20,381 bases of DNA from a virus, in IMG/VR virus record IMGVR_UViG_3300028837_000796, positions 1 through 20,381 of that record. One strand, given 5' to 3'. Below, in pieces: positions 1 through 5,819 of this stretch. The position numbers and the translations under genes are program-made. How positions within the stretch are numbered: position 1 is the stretch's first letter; the number at the start of each line of letters is the position of its first letter. The notes under the pieces are model-generated. The model saw only the letters and a list, made by a program, of their open reading frames with translations, made no database searches and had not been told where the DNA came from.

Positions 1-39
1 GATCTGCTCGAGTAGGTCGGTTTGTGCTGAATACGACAT
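1..39 (-). CDS. DUF1320 / Mu gp36-like protein, N-terminal fragment (cut by window edge)
   Basis: Only the first 13 codons are inside the window (MSYSAQTDLLEQI). The ATG at 37-39 is preceded by AAAGGAG about 9 bases upstream. The opening M-S-Y-x-x-Q-T-D-L-L-E-Q-I is typical of DUF1320 (Mu gp36) proteins, which in Mu-like phages directly follow the gp35-like gene, exactly as here. These are head-completion or neck-type virion proteins by position. The rest lies left of the window. Identification rests on few residues plus strong synteny. Confidence 0.75.
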   Translation of the reverse strand, partial: MSYSAQTDLLEQI

Positions 40-54
40 TTCGCTTCGCTCCTT

Positions 55-131
55 TACGCATGGCGCATGGCGCATAGGGCATGGCGTAAAACCCTCTACG
101 CTTTGCGCTTGGCTCTATGCGCTATGCGCTG
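55..131. repeat. 7-nt-type GCGCAT/TTTGCGC repeat tract
   Basis: Imperfect tandem units of the kind GGCGCAT and CTATGCG run through the gap between the gp36-like and gp35-like genes. The tract supplies the last codons of the gp35-like gene (AGC GCA TAG). Similar tracts occur at 2870-2930, 11666-11736, 15608-15646 and 17919-17950. Confidence 0.8.
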
Positions 132-613
132 AGCAGTGCGATCAGTTCTGCTTTTCGGGCCTTTTTCGGGATCTCGATGCCGCGCTTCTCCAGCAATTCG
201 GTCAACTGTTTCACGGTCCATTCGTTGAAATCGACCACGGGTGTTACAGCTTCCGTTTCGATCGGCGCGGACCCGCCCGCCTCGCCTTGCGGGCTCGCAT
301 GGCGGGCAGGTTCCTCGACCGATTCCGCCGCTGTGTCCCCGGGCGTTGCTTCTGTTTCCTCGTCTGCGGCTTTGACCTCGGCTGTAGGCTTCTCCGCGCT
401 TTTATCGAGCGCGTCCGCCCGCTCTTGCTCCTCAACCGGGATTACCCTGTCGAGAGCCTCTAGGTCGAATGACTCCACGATCAGCATGGTCTCGGCCTTG
501 AGGATCTCGATCTCTTCTTCTGAGAATCGATCATCAGGATAAGCGACCGGCTTCTTTGGATGCGGCATACCACACCGTCTGAAGCCGGCTTTCTTGCTGG
601 TTATTCTGATCAT
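122..613 (-). CDS. Mu gp35-like head-region protein with C-terminal SAP/HeH-like motif
   Basis: A 163-residue protein. The N-terminus (MIRITSKKAGFRRCGMPHP, then YPDDRFSEEEI) resembles the Mu gp35/HI1506-type proteins found between the major head protein and gp36 in Mu-like phages. The middle (about residues 60-125) is a low-complexity Ala/Glu/Pro linker. Residues about 131-163 (WTVKQLTELLEKRGIEIPKK) look like a SAP/HeH helix-extension-helix motif, often a nucleic-acid-binding fold. The start is chosen because AAGGGG lies just upstream of ATG 613. The final residues come from the adjacent 7-nt repeat. The molecular function is not established. Confidence 0.75.
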   Translation of the reverse strand: MIRITSKKAGFRRCGMPHPKKPVAYPDDRFSEEEIEILKAETMLIVESFDLEALDRVIPVEEQERADALDKSAEKPTAEVKAADEETEATPGDTAAESVEEPARHASPQGEAGGSAPIETEAVTPVVDFNEWTVKQLTELLEKRGIEIPKKARKAELIALLSA

Positions 614-743
614 GATAAACCCCTTTTAATTGATAATTTTGGATTGCCCGCACTGACGCGCCAACTTTGGCAAATGCTCGGGTTCCCGAAAGCGAGGGCA
701 GGCAATCGTCAATTGTTATTAACCTATACTTATACTTGCTTTT
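614..743. other. Intergenic gap downstream of the major head gene
   Basis: 130 bases without a gene. It contains two small inverted repeats (TCGGGAACCCGA and GCCAACTTTGGC as read on plus or minus) but no stem followed by a clear T-run, so I do not call a terminator. The gp35-like ribosome-binding site lies at its left end. Confidence 0.4.
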
Positions 744-1625
744 TTACGCCAACCACGGCACCAATATCGGCTCCACTGTCTTATACCAGGGATTCGATGC
801 GCCGGCATCGTTGCGCTCGTTCACGATCAGCGTCCTCGCCGCGGATTCATTGGTGGGGCCATATACCAGGTGCGAGGGTAAGATCCCCAGCTTGGTGACC
901 TCGTCATCCTTGGTGTACGCCATCATGGCCGCACGGGCAGTCGCGTAATTGGCGGCGTTGAGGGTGTCCTTCGATCCATAGGCGATCTGCCAGAGGCCGT
1001 ACCCTACATTCTTCCGGTCATCCACCCCATAGCGGAATTTCTTTCGCAGGAACACGTTCTCGTCATCCGGCTTATCCTGCGCGACAAACTCAGGCCGTTT
1101 GCGAACCTGGAGAATGATCGGCTTGATCGCTTTGCGAAGATCCAGAAGGAACCAGGGATCGCCTGCGCCGGCGCCATCGTTGGATGCCGAGCCTTCTCCA
1201 ACCGGATGATCGTCGTCAAAAAAATACTGCCCGTCAAAGCAGAGGGTGTCGAAACCTGCCGCGAGAAGGGCAAAGACCAGGATATCCGGGTGGGCCTTTG
1301 CCGCCTGCGCGAGGCCCTGTATCACGGGCGTATATACGCCGATCTGATCATCGCTTATGTCATCCCGGTCCACCTCGATGGTAGCCTCATAGGGCTTGTT
1401 GGTGATTTCGTAATGGAATGCGGAAAGATCTTTGATGACCCGATCTCCGACCCACTCCTGCATCATCGGGTAATCCCCAAGCCATTTGTAATCCACACTG
1501 CGTCCGCTGCTGGGCGCCTCCATCGCCACCAGGGGCCAATCGGAGGGGGCCTTGTCGAAAGCCTGGTTGAAAATTGTTGAAAACGACTTGTAAATACCGC
1601 TTAGATTTGCTTGATTGATAATCAT
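744..1625 (-). CDS. T: Major head (capsid) subunit, Mu T-like (gp34)
   Basis: 293 residues, about the size of Mu gpT. The N-terminus MIINQANLSGIYKSFSTIFN and the internal WLGDYPMMQEWVGDRVIKDL stretch are characteristic of the Mu-like gpT major capsid family (HK97-like fold): a short N-terminal helix followed by an 'x-W-x-G-x-x-P-x-M-x-E-W-x-G-x-R' segment. A conserved 'FFDDDHPVG' loop is also seen. ATG 1625 is chosen over an upstream in-frame start (1652) because GGGAGGA lies 7 bases before it. The product assembles into the capsid shell. It follows the decoration-protein gene and precedes gp35/gp36, the usual Mu-like order. Confidence 0.93.
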   Translation of the reverse strand: MIINQANLSGIYKSFSTIFNQAFDKAPSDWPLVAMEAPSSGRSVDYKWLGDYPMMQEWVGDRVIKDLSAFHYEITNKPYEATIEVDRDDISDDQIGVYTPVIQGLAQAAKAHPDILVFALLAAGFDTLCFDGQYFFDDDHPVGEGSASNDGAGAGDPWFLLDLRKAIKPIILQVRKRPEFVAQDKPDDENVFLRKKFRYGVDDRKNVGYGLWQIAYGSKDTLNAANYATARAAMMAYTKDDEVTKLGILPSHLVYGPTNESAARTLIVNERNDAGASNPWYKTVEPILVPWLA

Positions 1626-1710
1626 GATAAATCCTCCCTCTTTATTATTCATTAATCGGTTAGGGTGACGATGCCCGTTTCGTCTGCCGGTTACGTCTGG
1701 CGTGTCTTTA

Positions 1711-1730
1711 CGTAACCGTAACCGTAACCG
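1711..1730. repeat. 6-nt tandem repeat (CGTAAC)n in the T/decoration intergenic gap
   Basis: Three head-to-tail CGTAAC units plus a partial unit, with more scattered copies of CGTAAC/TTACG between about 1690 and 1760. The gap 1626-1765 otherwise holds only the major head gene's Shine-Dalgarno. Confidence 0.7.
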
Positions 1731-1765
1731 ATACGGGTTTCGTAACCATTGCCATTACCGTGTTT

Positions 1766-2845
1766 TTACGATGTTAATGCCTTGCGCTTATACTCGATCC
1801 ACTGGCTGAGCATGATGACATCATCGGTGCCAAGCGTGCCGTCTTTGGGCTGGAGGGTAAGCTCCAGTGCCGCCGGATAGGCCGCCAGGCTTGCCAGGAC
1901 CAGGGTGAAGGTCACGTGCTGCACGGTTTTTGTCGCGGCGTTCCCGACCATCGCATCGGTGTCGCCGCCGAAATCATCGTCCGCGTCATAGAGCGTGGCA
2001 ACCACGTTGTTGAATGCCTGGATCGTGAACTTTGTCGCGTCGCCTACGGTGTCCCCGATTTTGGCCGCAAGGATATGAAGTGTCGCATCGGCGAGGATAT
2101 TCATATCGGGCGGGATCATGACCTTGGTCCCGACGGGCGTGGGTGTGCCGTGGTTGTTCCACCGGATGCCGAGCCCCTTGGATGTCACGCAAAATCCCGG
2201 CAGGGGATCTTCGGCATCCCCGAATACGGCCAGTGCGACTCCCGCATCCGTGATCGTGGGCATGGGAATGGCGATAATCCCCTTGGTCGTGATGATGTGC
2301 TGGTAGATCTCCTGGAGGGCCGCCTCTACTTCGATCAGTTCCGTGAACAGCCCGGCGTCTGCGACGCTGATGGCGGATGCCGCGTGTGCCCCGGCGGCGG
2401 AGGCGATGTGGGTGGCCACATCGGCCTGGCGGATGGCGGGCTCTATATCGATCCACGCATGCGTGGTGTCGATATATCCTGCGATGATGCCGCAGAAAAT
2501 GTTTTCATTCACATTGGCGGTCAGGTCCACGGTCTGATCGTCTGCCAGGAACACGTTATCGCCCACGTTGGCGATGGTGATGGCCGTACCCATGAGTGCC
2601 TTGAAAAGGCCGCGCCTCCGCAGGATTACTTTCTCGGTGCCACTTACGGCGCTGGAGTCAAGCACATACTCGGTGGCCACACCCTCAAAGATGAGTCCTG
2701 CCGTATCCGCACCAGGCTGTGCATAGCCGTTTGCATCCACACACACGAATGAGCCGGCAAAGATCTCAGCGCTTGCCAAAACCTCGAATGCCAGTAATAC
2801 ACCCTCGGTGTACTCCGTTTTTTTGTCTTCCTCTAATGCTCCCAT
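1766..2845 (-). CDS. Capsid decoration protein (DUF2190-like N-terminus) with extra C-terminal domain
   Basis: 359 residues. Residues about 12-135 (EGVLLAFEVLASAEIFAGSF, then a GLIFEGVA segment and a Gly/Val-rich beta pattern ending ...HAWIDIEP) look like the small DUF2190/head-decoration family that sits next to the major capsid gene. The family is usually a little over 100 residues, so this protein is about three times as long. Residues about 137-165 form an Ala-rich stretch (ASAAGAHAASAISVADAG) like linkers in phage adhesins and fibres. Residues about 190-359 are a beta-rich domain I do not recognise. SD-like GGAGATAAAT precedes ATG 2845. The role (shell stabilisation plus surface display) is inference. 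Confidence 0.7.
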   Translation of the reverse strand: MGALEEDKKTEYTEGVLLAFEVLASAEIFAGSFVCVDANGYAQPGADTAGLIFEGVATEYVLDSSAVSGTEKVILRRRGLFKALMGTAITIANVGDNVFLADDQTVDLTANVNENIFCGIIAGYIDTTHAWIDIEPAIRQADVATHIASAAGAHAASAISVADAGLFTELIEVEAALQEIYQHIITTKGIIAIPMPTITDAGVALAVFGDAEDPLPGFCVTSKGLGIRWNNHGTPTPVGTKVMIPPDMNILADATLHILAAKIGDTVGDATKFTIQAFNNVVATLYDADDDFGGDTDAMVGNAATKTVQHVTFTLVLASLAAYPAALELTLQPKDGTLGTDDVIMLSQWIEYKRKALTS

Positions 2846-2869
2846 GATTTATCTCCTTTTTCTCTATAG

Positions 2870-2930
2870 TTTATGGCGCATGGAGCATAACGTCTTTACG
2901 TTTTGCTCTGCCTTATGCGTTATGAACCTC
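2870..2930. repeat. 7-nt-type repeat tract at the end of the I-like gene
   Basis: Units related to GGCGCAT/TTATGCG lie between the decoration and protease genes. The tract encodes the last residues and stop of the protease/scaffold gene (CAT AAC GCA TAA). Confidence 0.65.
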
Positions 2931-3995
2931 CTTTGGTCCATACTTCTTCCAGGTGTCATCATCGATCCCCATCATCGTGTTGATTGATATCTGCGCATCA
3001 TCCAGGATATCACCGGAGTTGAGATCAATGATTCCCTTGATTTTTTTCAACGGAATTTCGCTTCCCACGGCCTTGGAGAGCACAACTCTTTTGAATTGTT
3101 CTGGATCTTTTATGGCCATTTCATTGCCCCAAGCCTCAAGCTGTGCGGGCGTTATTTTGCCCTCGTTACTCGCAAGCTTGACGAGATCTTCCTTTTTTAT
3201 TTCAGCGATATCAGAAGTCAGTTTCGCCACCTGGATGCTCAAATCCCCCGCCGCGATATGGCTTGCGTTCAGGCCCTCTATGGCTTTGACTACATCCTCT
3301 TTTGTGGCATCCTCTTTACATTTAAGCACGTCCAAGACCTCCTTGCAGGCCACGATGTCGCCGGTCTTGCCCTTCTCCAGCAGCGTATTTTTAGCCGTGA
3401 GCTTGTCGCAGGTTTTCTCAAGGTCTTTGTTTTTGGCCACGACCGCCTCAACGGCCTCGACTGCCTTTGCCTCGTCGGCATCCTCTGCCAACTTAAATAA
3501 TTTTTTGAGTTTCTCTAACATTTCTGTCTCCTTTCCTTTTTTTTGATTATTAAAATCGCTATTCATTTTCGCCGTAATCGGATGCAGATTATTGATCTTC
3601 GGGAAATTGGTAAGTGCAATGTTCTCGATTGATATGATCTTCCTGTCCGCCTTGCGCATCCAGAACACCGGCGAGAAATAGCGGTATTCCTTATTGGCGA
3701 GATATTGCTTCGCCTTTTCCGTCCATTCCACCGCGGCCCAGAGCCCTTCCTGGCCTTTTTTTACAAACTTGCGTACCCAGCCCGCGGCAGGGGCCTCTTT
3801 TCCGGTGAGGGTCTGGTGTTCGTAATCGATCACCATGTCGTTTCCCCGCCGCTCAAACTCCGCGATTATGGAATCCATCGCCTCCTCATCCACAAAGCCA
3901 TCCTCTTCGCCCTCTATCTCAACCGTGCCGTAGGGTAGGACTTGAAATTCCCCGGGAGCCCCGTCGATTGCCTTTAGGATAAAATGTGCCTTCAT
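2913..3995 (-). CDS. I: Mu I-like head maturation protease / scaffold
   Basis: 360 residues from ATG 3995, which has GGGGAG about 8 bases upstream; an upstream in-frame extension to 4109 lacks such a site and runs through repeat DNA. The N-terminal part contains MKAHFILKAIDGAPGEFQVL, DMVIDYEHQTL (a D-x-E-H motif typical of the Mu gpI protease family), the AAGWV and WTEKAKQYLANKEYRYFSPV segments, and a P-x-I-N-N-L motif. The C-terminal half (about residues 165-330) is a lysine/glutamate-rich coiled coil, as expected for the Z-type scaffold that overlaps I in Mu. Such proteins scaffold procapsids and cleave the scaffold and capsid. The last residues (HNA) derive from a repeat tract. Confidence 0.88.
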   Translation of the reverse strand: MKAHFILKAIDGAPGEFQVLPYGTVEIEGEEDGFVDEEAMDSIIAEFERRGNDMVIDYEHQTLTGKEAPAAGWVRKFVKKGQEGLWAAVEWTEKAKQYLANKEYRYFSPVFWMRKADRKIISIENIALTNFPKINNLHPITAKMNSDFNNQKKGKETEMLEKLKKLFKLAEDADEAKAVEAVEAVVAKNKDLEKTCDKLTAKNTLLEKGKTGDIVACKEVLDVLKCKEDATKEDVVKAIEGLNASHIAAGDLSIQVAKLTSDIAEIKKEDLVKLASNEGKITPAQLEAWGNEMAIKDPEQFKRVVLSKAVGSEIPLKKIKGIIDLNSGDILDDAQISINTMMGIDDDTWKKYGPKEVHNA

Positions 3996-4011
3996 TCGTT
4001 TTGCTCCCCAT

Positions 4012-4031
4012 TCAATTGAAAATTGACAATT
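4012..4031. repeat. AATTGA-type dispersed repeat
   Basis: TCAATTGAAAATTGACAATT, immediately upstream of the I-like ribosome-binding site. Related tracts are at 11346-11374, 12144-12200 and 13512-13546. Confidence 0.7.
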
Positions 4032-4052
4032 ATTCGCATAGCGCCGTTTCTT

Positions 4053-4244
4053 AGGAGCATGGGTATGTCTTTTTTTTGACTCATGCCCCCCTACCGGGAA
4101 TCCGTGCATGGCCGGTTCAAAAATGGTTTATGTAGCCAGGATCCTTAGCGCTAAGGTTTCTTTATAAATAAGCCATTTTTGAAACGGCCGTTCCTGTTTA
4201 TTCTATTTAGGGGCATGGCAAAAAAAAGATATATCCATGCTCCT
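4053..4244. mobile_element. 192-bp imperfect palindrome, MITE-like element
   Basis: The left end AGGAGCATGGGTATGTCTTT (4053 onward) matches the reverse complement of the right end (to 4244) with few differences. The pairing continues inward through CATGCCCC (about 4083-4089 with 4209-4216) and a 21-bp arm pair (about 4112-4132 with 4169-4189, around CAAAAATGG) to a central CTTAGCGCTAAG palindrome. There is no coding capacity. It sits 3 bases after the stop of the F/intein gene. Long terminal inverted repeats without a transposase suggest a non-autonomous MITE or REP-type element; it could also fold as a long RNA hairpin. The T-runs are near the ends of the arms, so it may influence transcription termination. 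Confidence 0.6.
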
Positions 4245-4247
4245 CTT

Positions 4248-5786
4248 TCATCCTTTCATCCCTTCGAATTGTTTTCTTAATTCATCCGGATACTTATCCA
4301 GGTCCGGGTGCCAGCGCTGCTTTGCCGGGTTGTGATCCCAGCCCTTGTCCGCGAGCAGGGGCCGGGCCGGCATCTTGTTGCCGGTGACCGGGTCAGTCGG
4401 CTCGATCAGGCCCCCGGTGGGATCCTCTTCTTCCACGGTAACGTCTTCATCCTTATGCACCGGGTTCACGCCGCACCGGCAATTATGCACTGTAGCCCCC
4501 TGGACTATGTACGTTTCGTCGGTTTCCACCGTCAGGTTGACAACAGTGCCGATGTATGGTATCCTTTGTATATCTTCTATCTCTCGGAGGATGCTGTGAG
4601 ACGCGGCCCAAGCCCTGAAATCATCCAACGAATCGAAACTATTGAGGGGGGCTCCATTATTGATGCCCTTACTTTGCGCTACGTCAAAGAAAAACTCTCC
4701 TATAGAATGCTTTGCGCTCGTTGGCGAATTGCTAACCATACCTTGATCAGGCTCATCAAGCATTTCGAGATCACACCCAGAAGAGGCAGCGATGCAATCA
4801 AGGCCCAATGGCTGCACGCCCCCGTCGAACGACGCAGAAATGCATCCGAGCGGCTGGCAAAACTTAGCCTGCAGCGCAAGAGAAAGGGGCTCCATTGGCA
4901 TCTCGGCAACACCAAGGATGTCGATGCGCGGACTAAGGCGGTGGCTGAGAGTCTCAAGATGTCCACTTCTGCCCGAAGACCGGAAGTCCGGCAAAAAAAC
5001 GCTATAGCACACAGGCTCGTCGTCCGCAGAAATCCTTTTGAACACGCTACAAGCAAAGCCCCTCCTACGCGGGCCGAAATGATTATAATCAATCATCTCA
5101 AAAACCTGGGCCTTGAGGTCATCCATAATCATATTGCATTTACATCCATCGGCCCGAAATGGTTGAACGCATTTATCCCCGCCCTGAACCTTGGAATCGG
5201 CTGCGAGGGATATGGTCGATTTCCCCTGGACTGGGACCGGCACGCAGCCATCTCCGCGCTCGGCATCCGTCATGTTTTTATTACCAATAAAAGAATTTAT
5301 CGAGACCAGTGGGAGGGTCTCGACAAATACATCTCCTGTATTCAGTTCGTCTGCCCTCACCCATCCGCGCATGGTCAAAATTCTGTGGTTTGGGGTCGCA
5401 TCAATCCGAGCGTTTTCAAGGACCAGCCTGACGAGTTGGCCGTCGAACATATTTCTGTGGACGAAGGACACTCGCTTCTCCTCACCACTACCCCCGATGA
5501 CCCGGTCCTCCGAGAGTATCGAACTTATTTTCTTCCATCCTGAACACGTCAGCACATTTGTCCACGGCGGGAAGCAGTTATATCCATTGGGCGGGTACCA
5601 AGTATCCCAGAAGGGATGATCCGCCGGGAAAATCTTGCCGTCCAGGGCCGCATGGCTGGGCCTGGTGTCTGCGTCATTTACCGCATCGTATTCCCAGTTT
5701 GGAAATGCCTCCTTTTGCTCTACCATTTGTTTGTACCGGCCCGTGTTGTAGGCGGTTTGCACGTTGGTGCGAAAGATGGTCTCCAT
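4248..5786 (-). CDS. F: Mu F-like (gp30) head morphogenesis protein interrupted by an intein; N-terminally short
   Basis: 512 residues: N-extein 1-70, intein 71-435, C-extein 436-512. The N-extein has the hallmarks of the Mu F domain: TIFRTNVQTAYNTGRY, YDAVNDADTRPSHAALDGK and FWDTWYPPNGYN. The C-extein opens CRCGV and contains the family's WDHNP. Ligated exteins would give a 147-residue protein, carrying essentially only the conserved domain. Mu F and most relatives are several hundred residues with a long N-terminal region, missing here. Only four codons (H-E-W-R) separate the portal stop from ATG 5786, in the same frame. The W-R before M-E-T-I-F-R looks like residual native F sequence, so the gene appears truncated by a repeat-associated event. 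F is a minor head protein; function requires splicing. Confidence 0.88.
   Translation of the reverse strand: METIFRTNVQTAYNTGRYKQMVEQKEAFPNWEYDAVNDADTRPSHAALDGKIFPADHPFWDTWYPPNGYNCFPPWTNVLTCSGWKKISSILSEDRVIGGSGEEKRVSFVHRNMFDGQLVRLVLENARIDATPNHRILTMRGWVRADELNTGDVFVETLPLVSINSFIGNKNMTDAERGDGCVPVPVQGKSTISLAADSKVQGGDKCVQPFRADGCKCNMIMDDLKAQVFEMIDYNHFGPRRRGFACSVFKRISADDEPVCYSVFLPDFRSSGRSGHLETLSHRLSPRIDILGVAEMPMEPLSLALQAKFCQPLGCISASFDGGVQPLGLDCIAASSGCDLEMLDEPDQGMVSNSPTSAKHSIGEFFFDVAQSKGINNGAPLNSFDSLDDFRAWAASHSILREIEDIQRIPYIGTVVNLTVETDETYIVQGATVHNCRCGVNPVHKDEDVTVEEEDPTGGLIEPTDPVTGNKMPARPLLADKGWDHNPAKQRWHPDLDKYPDELRKQFEGMKG
4537..4565 (+). promoter_or_regulatory. Candidate sigma70-type promoter for the antisense endonuclease gene
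   Basis: TTGACA at 4537-4542 (all six consensus positions), a 17-bp spacer, and TATCCT at 4560-4565 (four of six TATAAT positions). It points toward the plus-strand endonuclease gene, whose Shine-Dalgarno begins 20 bases after the -10. It lies inside the codons for intein block F (V-V-N-L), so part of the -35 could be coincidental to the conserved Val-Asn-Leu codons. Confidence 0.55.
4586..4590 (+). promoter_or_regulatory. Shine-Dalgarno GGAGG deciding the GTG start of the antisense endonuclease
   Basis: GGAGG ends 5 bases before GTG 4596-4598. The only ATG nearby (4591) is in another frame and meets a stop two codons later. Upstream in-frame ATGs (4308, 4455, 4485) lack a good site and would translate antisense splicing-domain codons. 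Confidence 0.65.
4596..5543 (+). CDS. Homing endonuclease, HTH + Vsr/EDxHD-like, encoded antisense inside the intein
   Basis: 315 residues from GTG 4596, the only plus-strand gene I accept. Residues about 24-64 (LRYVKEKLSYRMLCARWRI, then TLIRLIKHFEITPRRG) look like the helix-turn-helix modules that homing enzymes use to bind DNA. Residues about 85-135 are basic. Residues about 156-245 fit a Vsr/PD-(D/E)xK-type core of the EDxHD kind: PPTRAEMIIINHLKNLGLEV, a beta pair LNAFIPALNLGIGCEGYG, D-W-D-R-H, then an IRHVFITNKRIY strand. Compared with the expected pattern (xD-x-aIP... IE-x-DG), the copy has N191 and G202 in place of acids, so catalysis may be weakened. The last ~65 residues lie opposite intein blocks A-B and show no motif. 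Codon boundaries coincide exactly with those of the intein on the other strand. A chance antisense ORF is the alternative, disfavoured by the domain content, SD and promoter. Confidence 0.75.
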   Translation: MRRGPSPEIIQRIETIEGGSIIDALTLRYVKEKLSYRMLCARWRIANHTLIRLIKHFEITPRRGSDAIKAQWLHAPVERRRNASERLAKLSLQRKRKGLHWHLGNTKDVDARTKAVAESLKMSTSARRPEVRQKNAIAHRLVVRRNPFEHATSKAPPTRAEMIIINHLKNLGLEVIHNHIAFTSIGPKWLNAFIPALNLGIGCEGYGRFPLDWDRHAAISALGIRHVFITNKRIYRDQWEGLDKYISCIQFVCPHPSAHGQNSVVWGRINPSVFKDQPDELAVEHISVDEGHSLLLTTTPDDPVLREYRTYFLPS

Positions 5787-5791
5787 CCGCC

Positions 5792-5819
5792 ATTCGTGTT
5801 ATTTGTGTAAATTCGTGGC
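5792..5819. repeat. 28-bp dispersed CACGAAT repeat at the portal/F junction (copy 1)
   Basis: Matches 12936-12963 at 27 of 28 positions. It encodes the last residues and TAA stop of the portal gene and the spacer before the F start. Internal half-sites (ATTCGTG ... ATTCGTG) are direct repeats. Confidence 0.85.

Larger units (their letters stand above)
4482..5576 (-). mobile_element. Intein (365 aa) inserted at GYN|CRC of the F-like protein
   Basis: The intein starts at Cys (codon 5574-5576) and ends His-Asn (codons 4485-4487 and 4482-4484), followed by Cys+1 (4479-4481). Block A: CFPPWTNVLTCSGW. Block B: TPNHRIL at intein residues 61-67, with the catalytic T-x-x-H. Blocks F and G: IGTVVNLTVETDETYIV then QGATVHN|C. 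Removal restores the normal F-family motif WYPPNGYNCRC without gap or frame shift. The splicing (Hint) parts occupy roughly residues 1-95 and 330-365. The intervening ~235 residues contain no DOD or HNH endonuclease motif on this strand and are unusually Cys-rich, because they are read opposite a plus-strand endonuclease gene. All key splicing residues are present, so splicing is expected but untested. Confidence 0.92.

Noticed and set aside
1916-2752. 278-codon open frame on the plus strand opposite the decoration protein
   Set aside because: It shares codon boundaries with the minus-strand gene, has His/Gly/Asp-biased random-looking sequence and no domain or ribosome-binding site. It is a useful control showing that long antisense frames arise by chance in this register.
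3995-4109. 38-residue N-terminal extension of the I-like protease
   Set aside because: It runs through AATTGA repeat DNA and the end of the MITE-like palindrome, while ATG 3995 has GGGGAG and begins with the family's typical start.
4308-4595. Upstream 96 codons of the plus-strand endonuclease frame (ATG 4308, 4455 or 4485)
   Set aside because: They are antisense to the C-extein and intein splicing block, show no conserved features, and lack a Shine-Dalgarno. The GTG at 4596 has GGAGG five bases upstream and starts just before the recognisable nuclease sequence.
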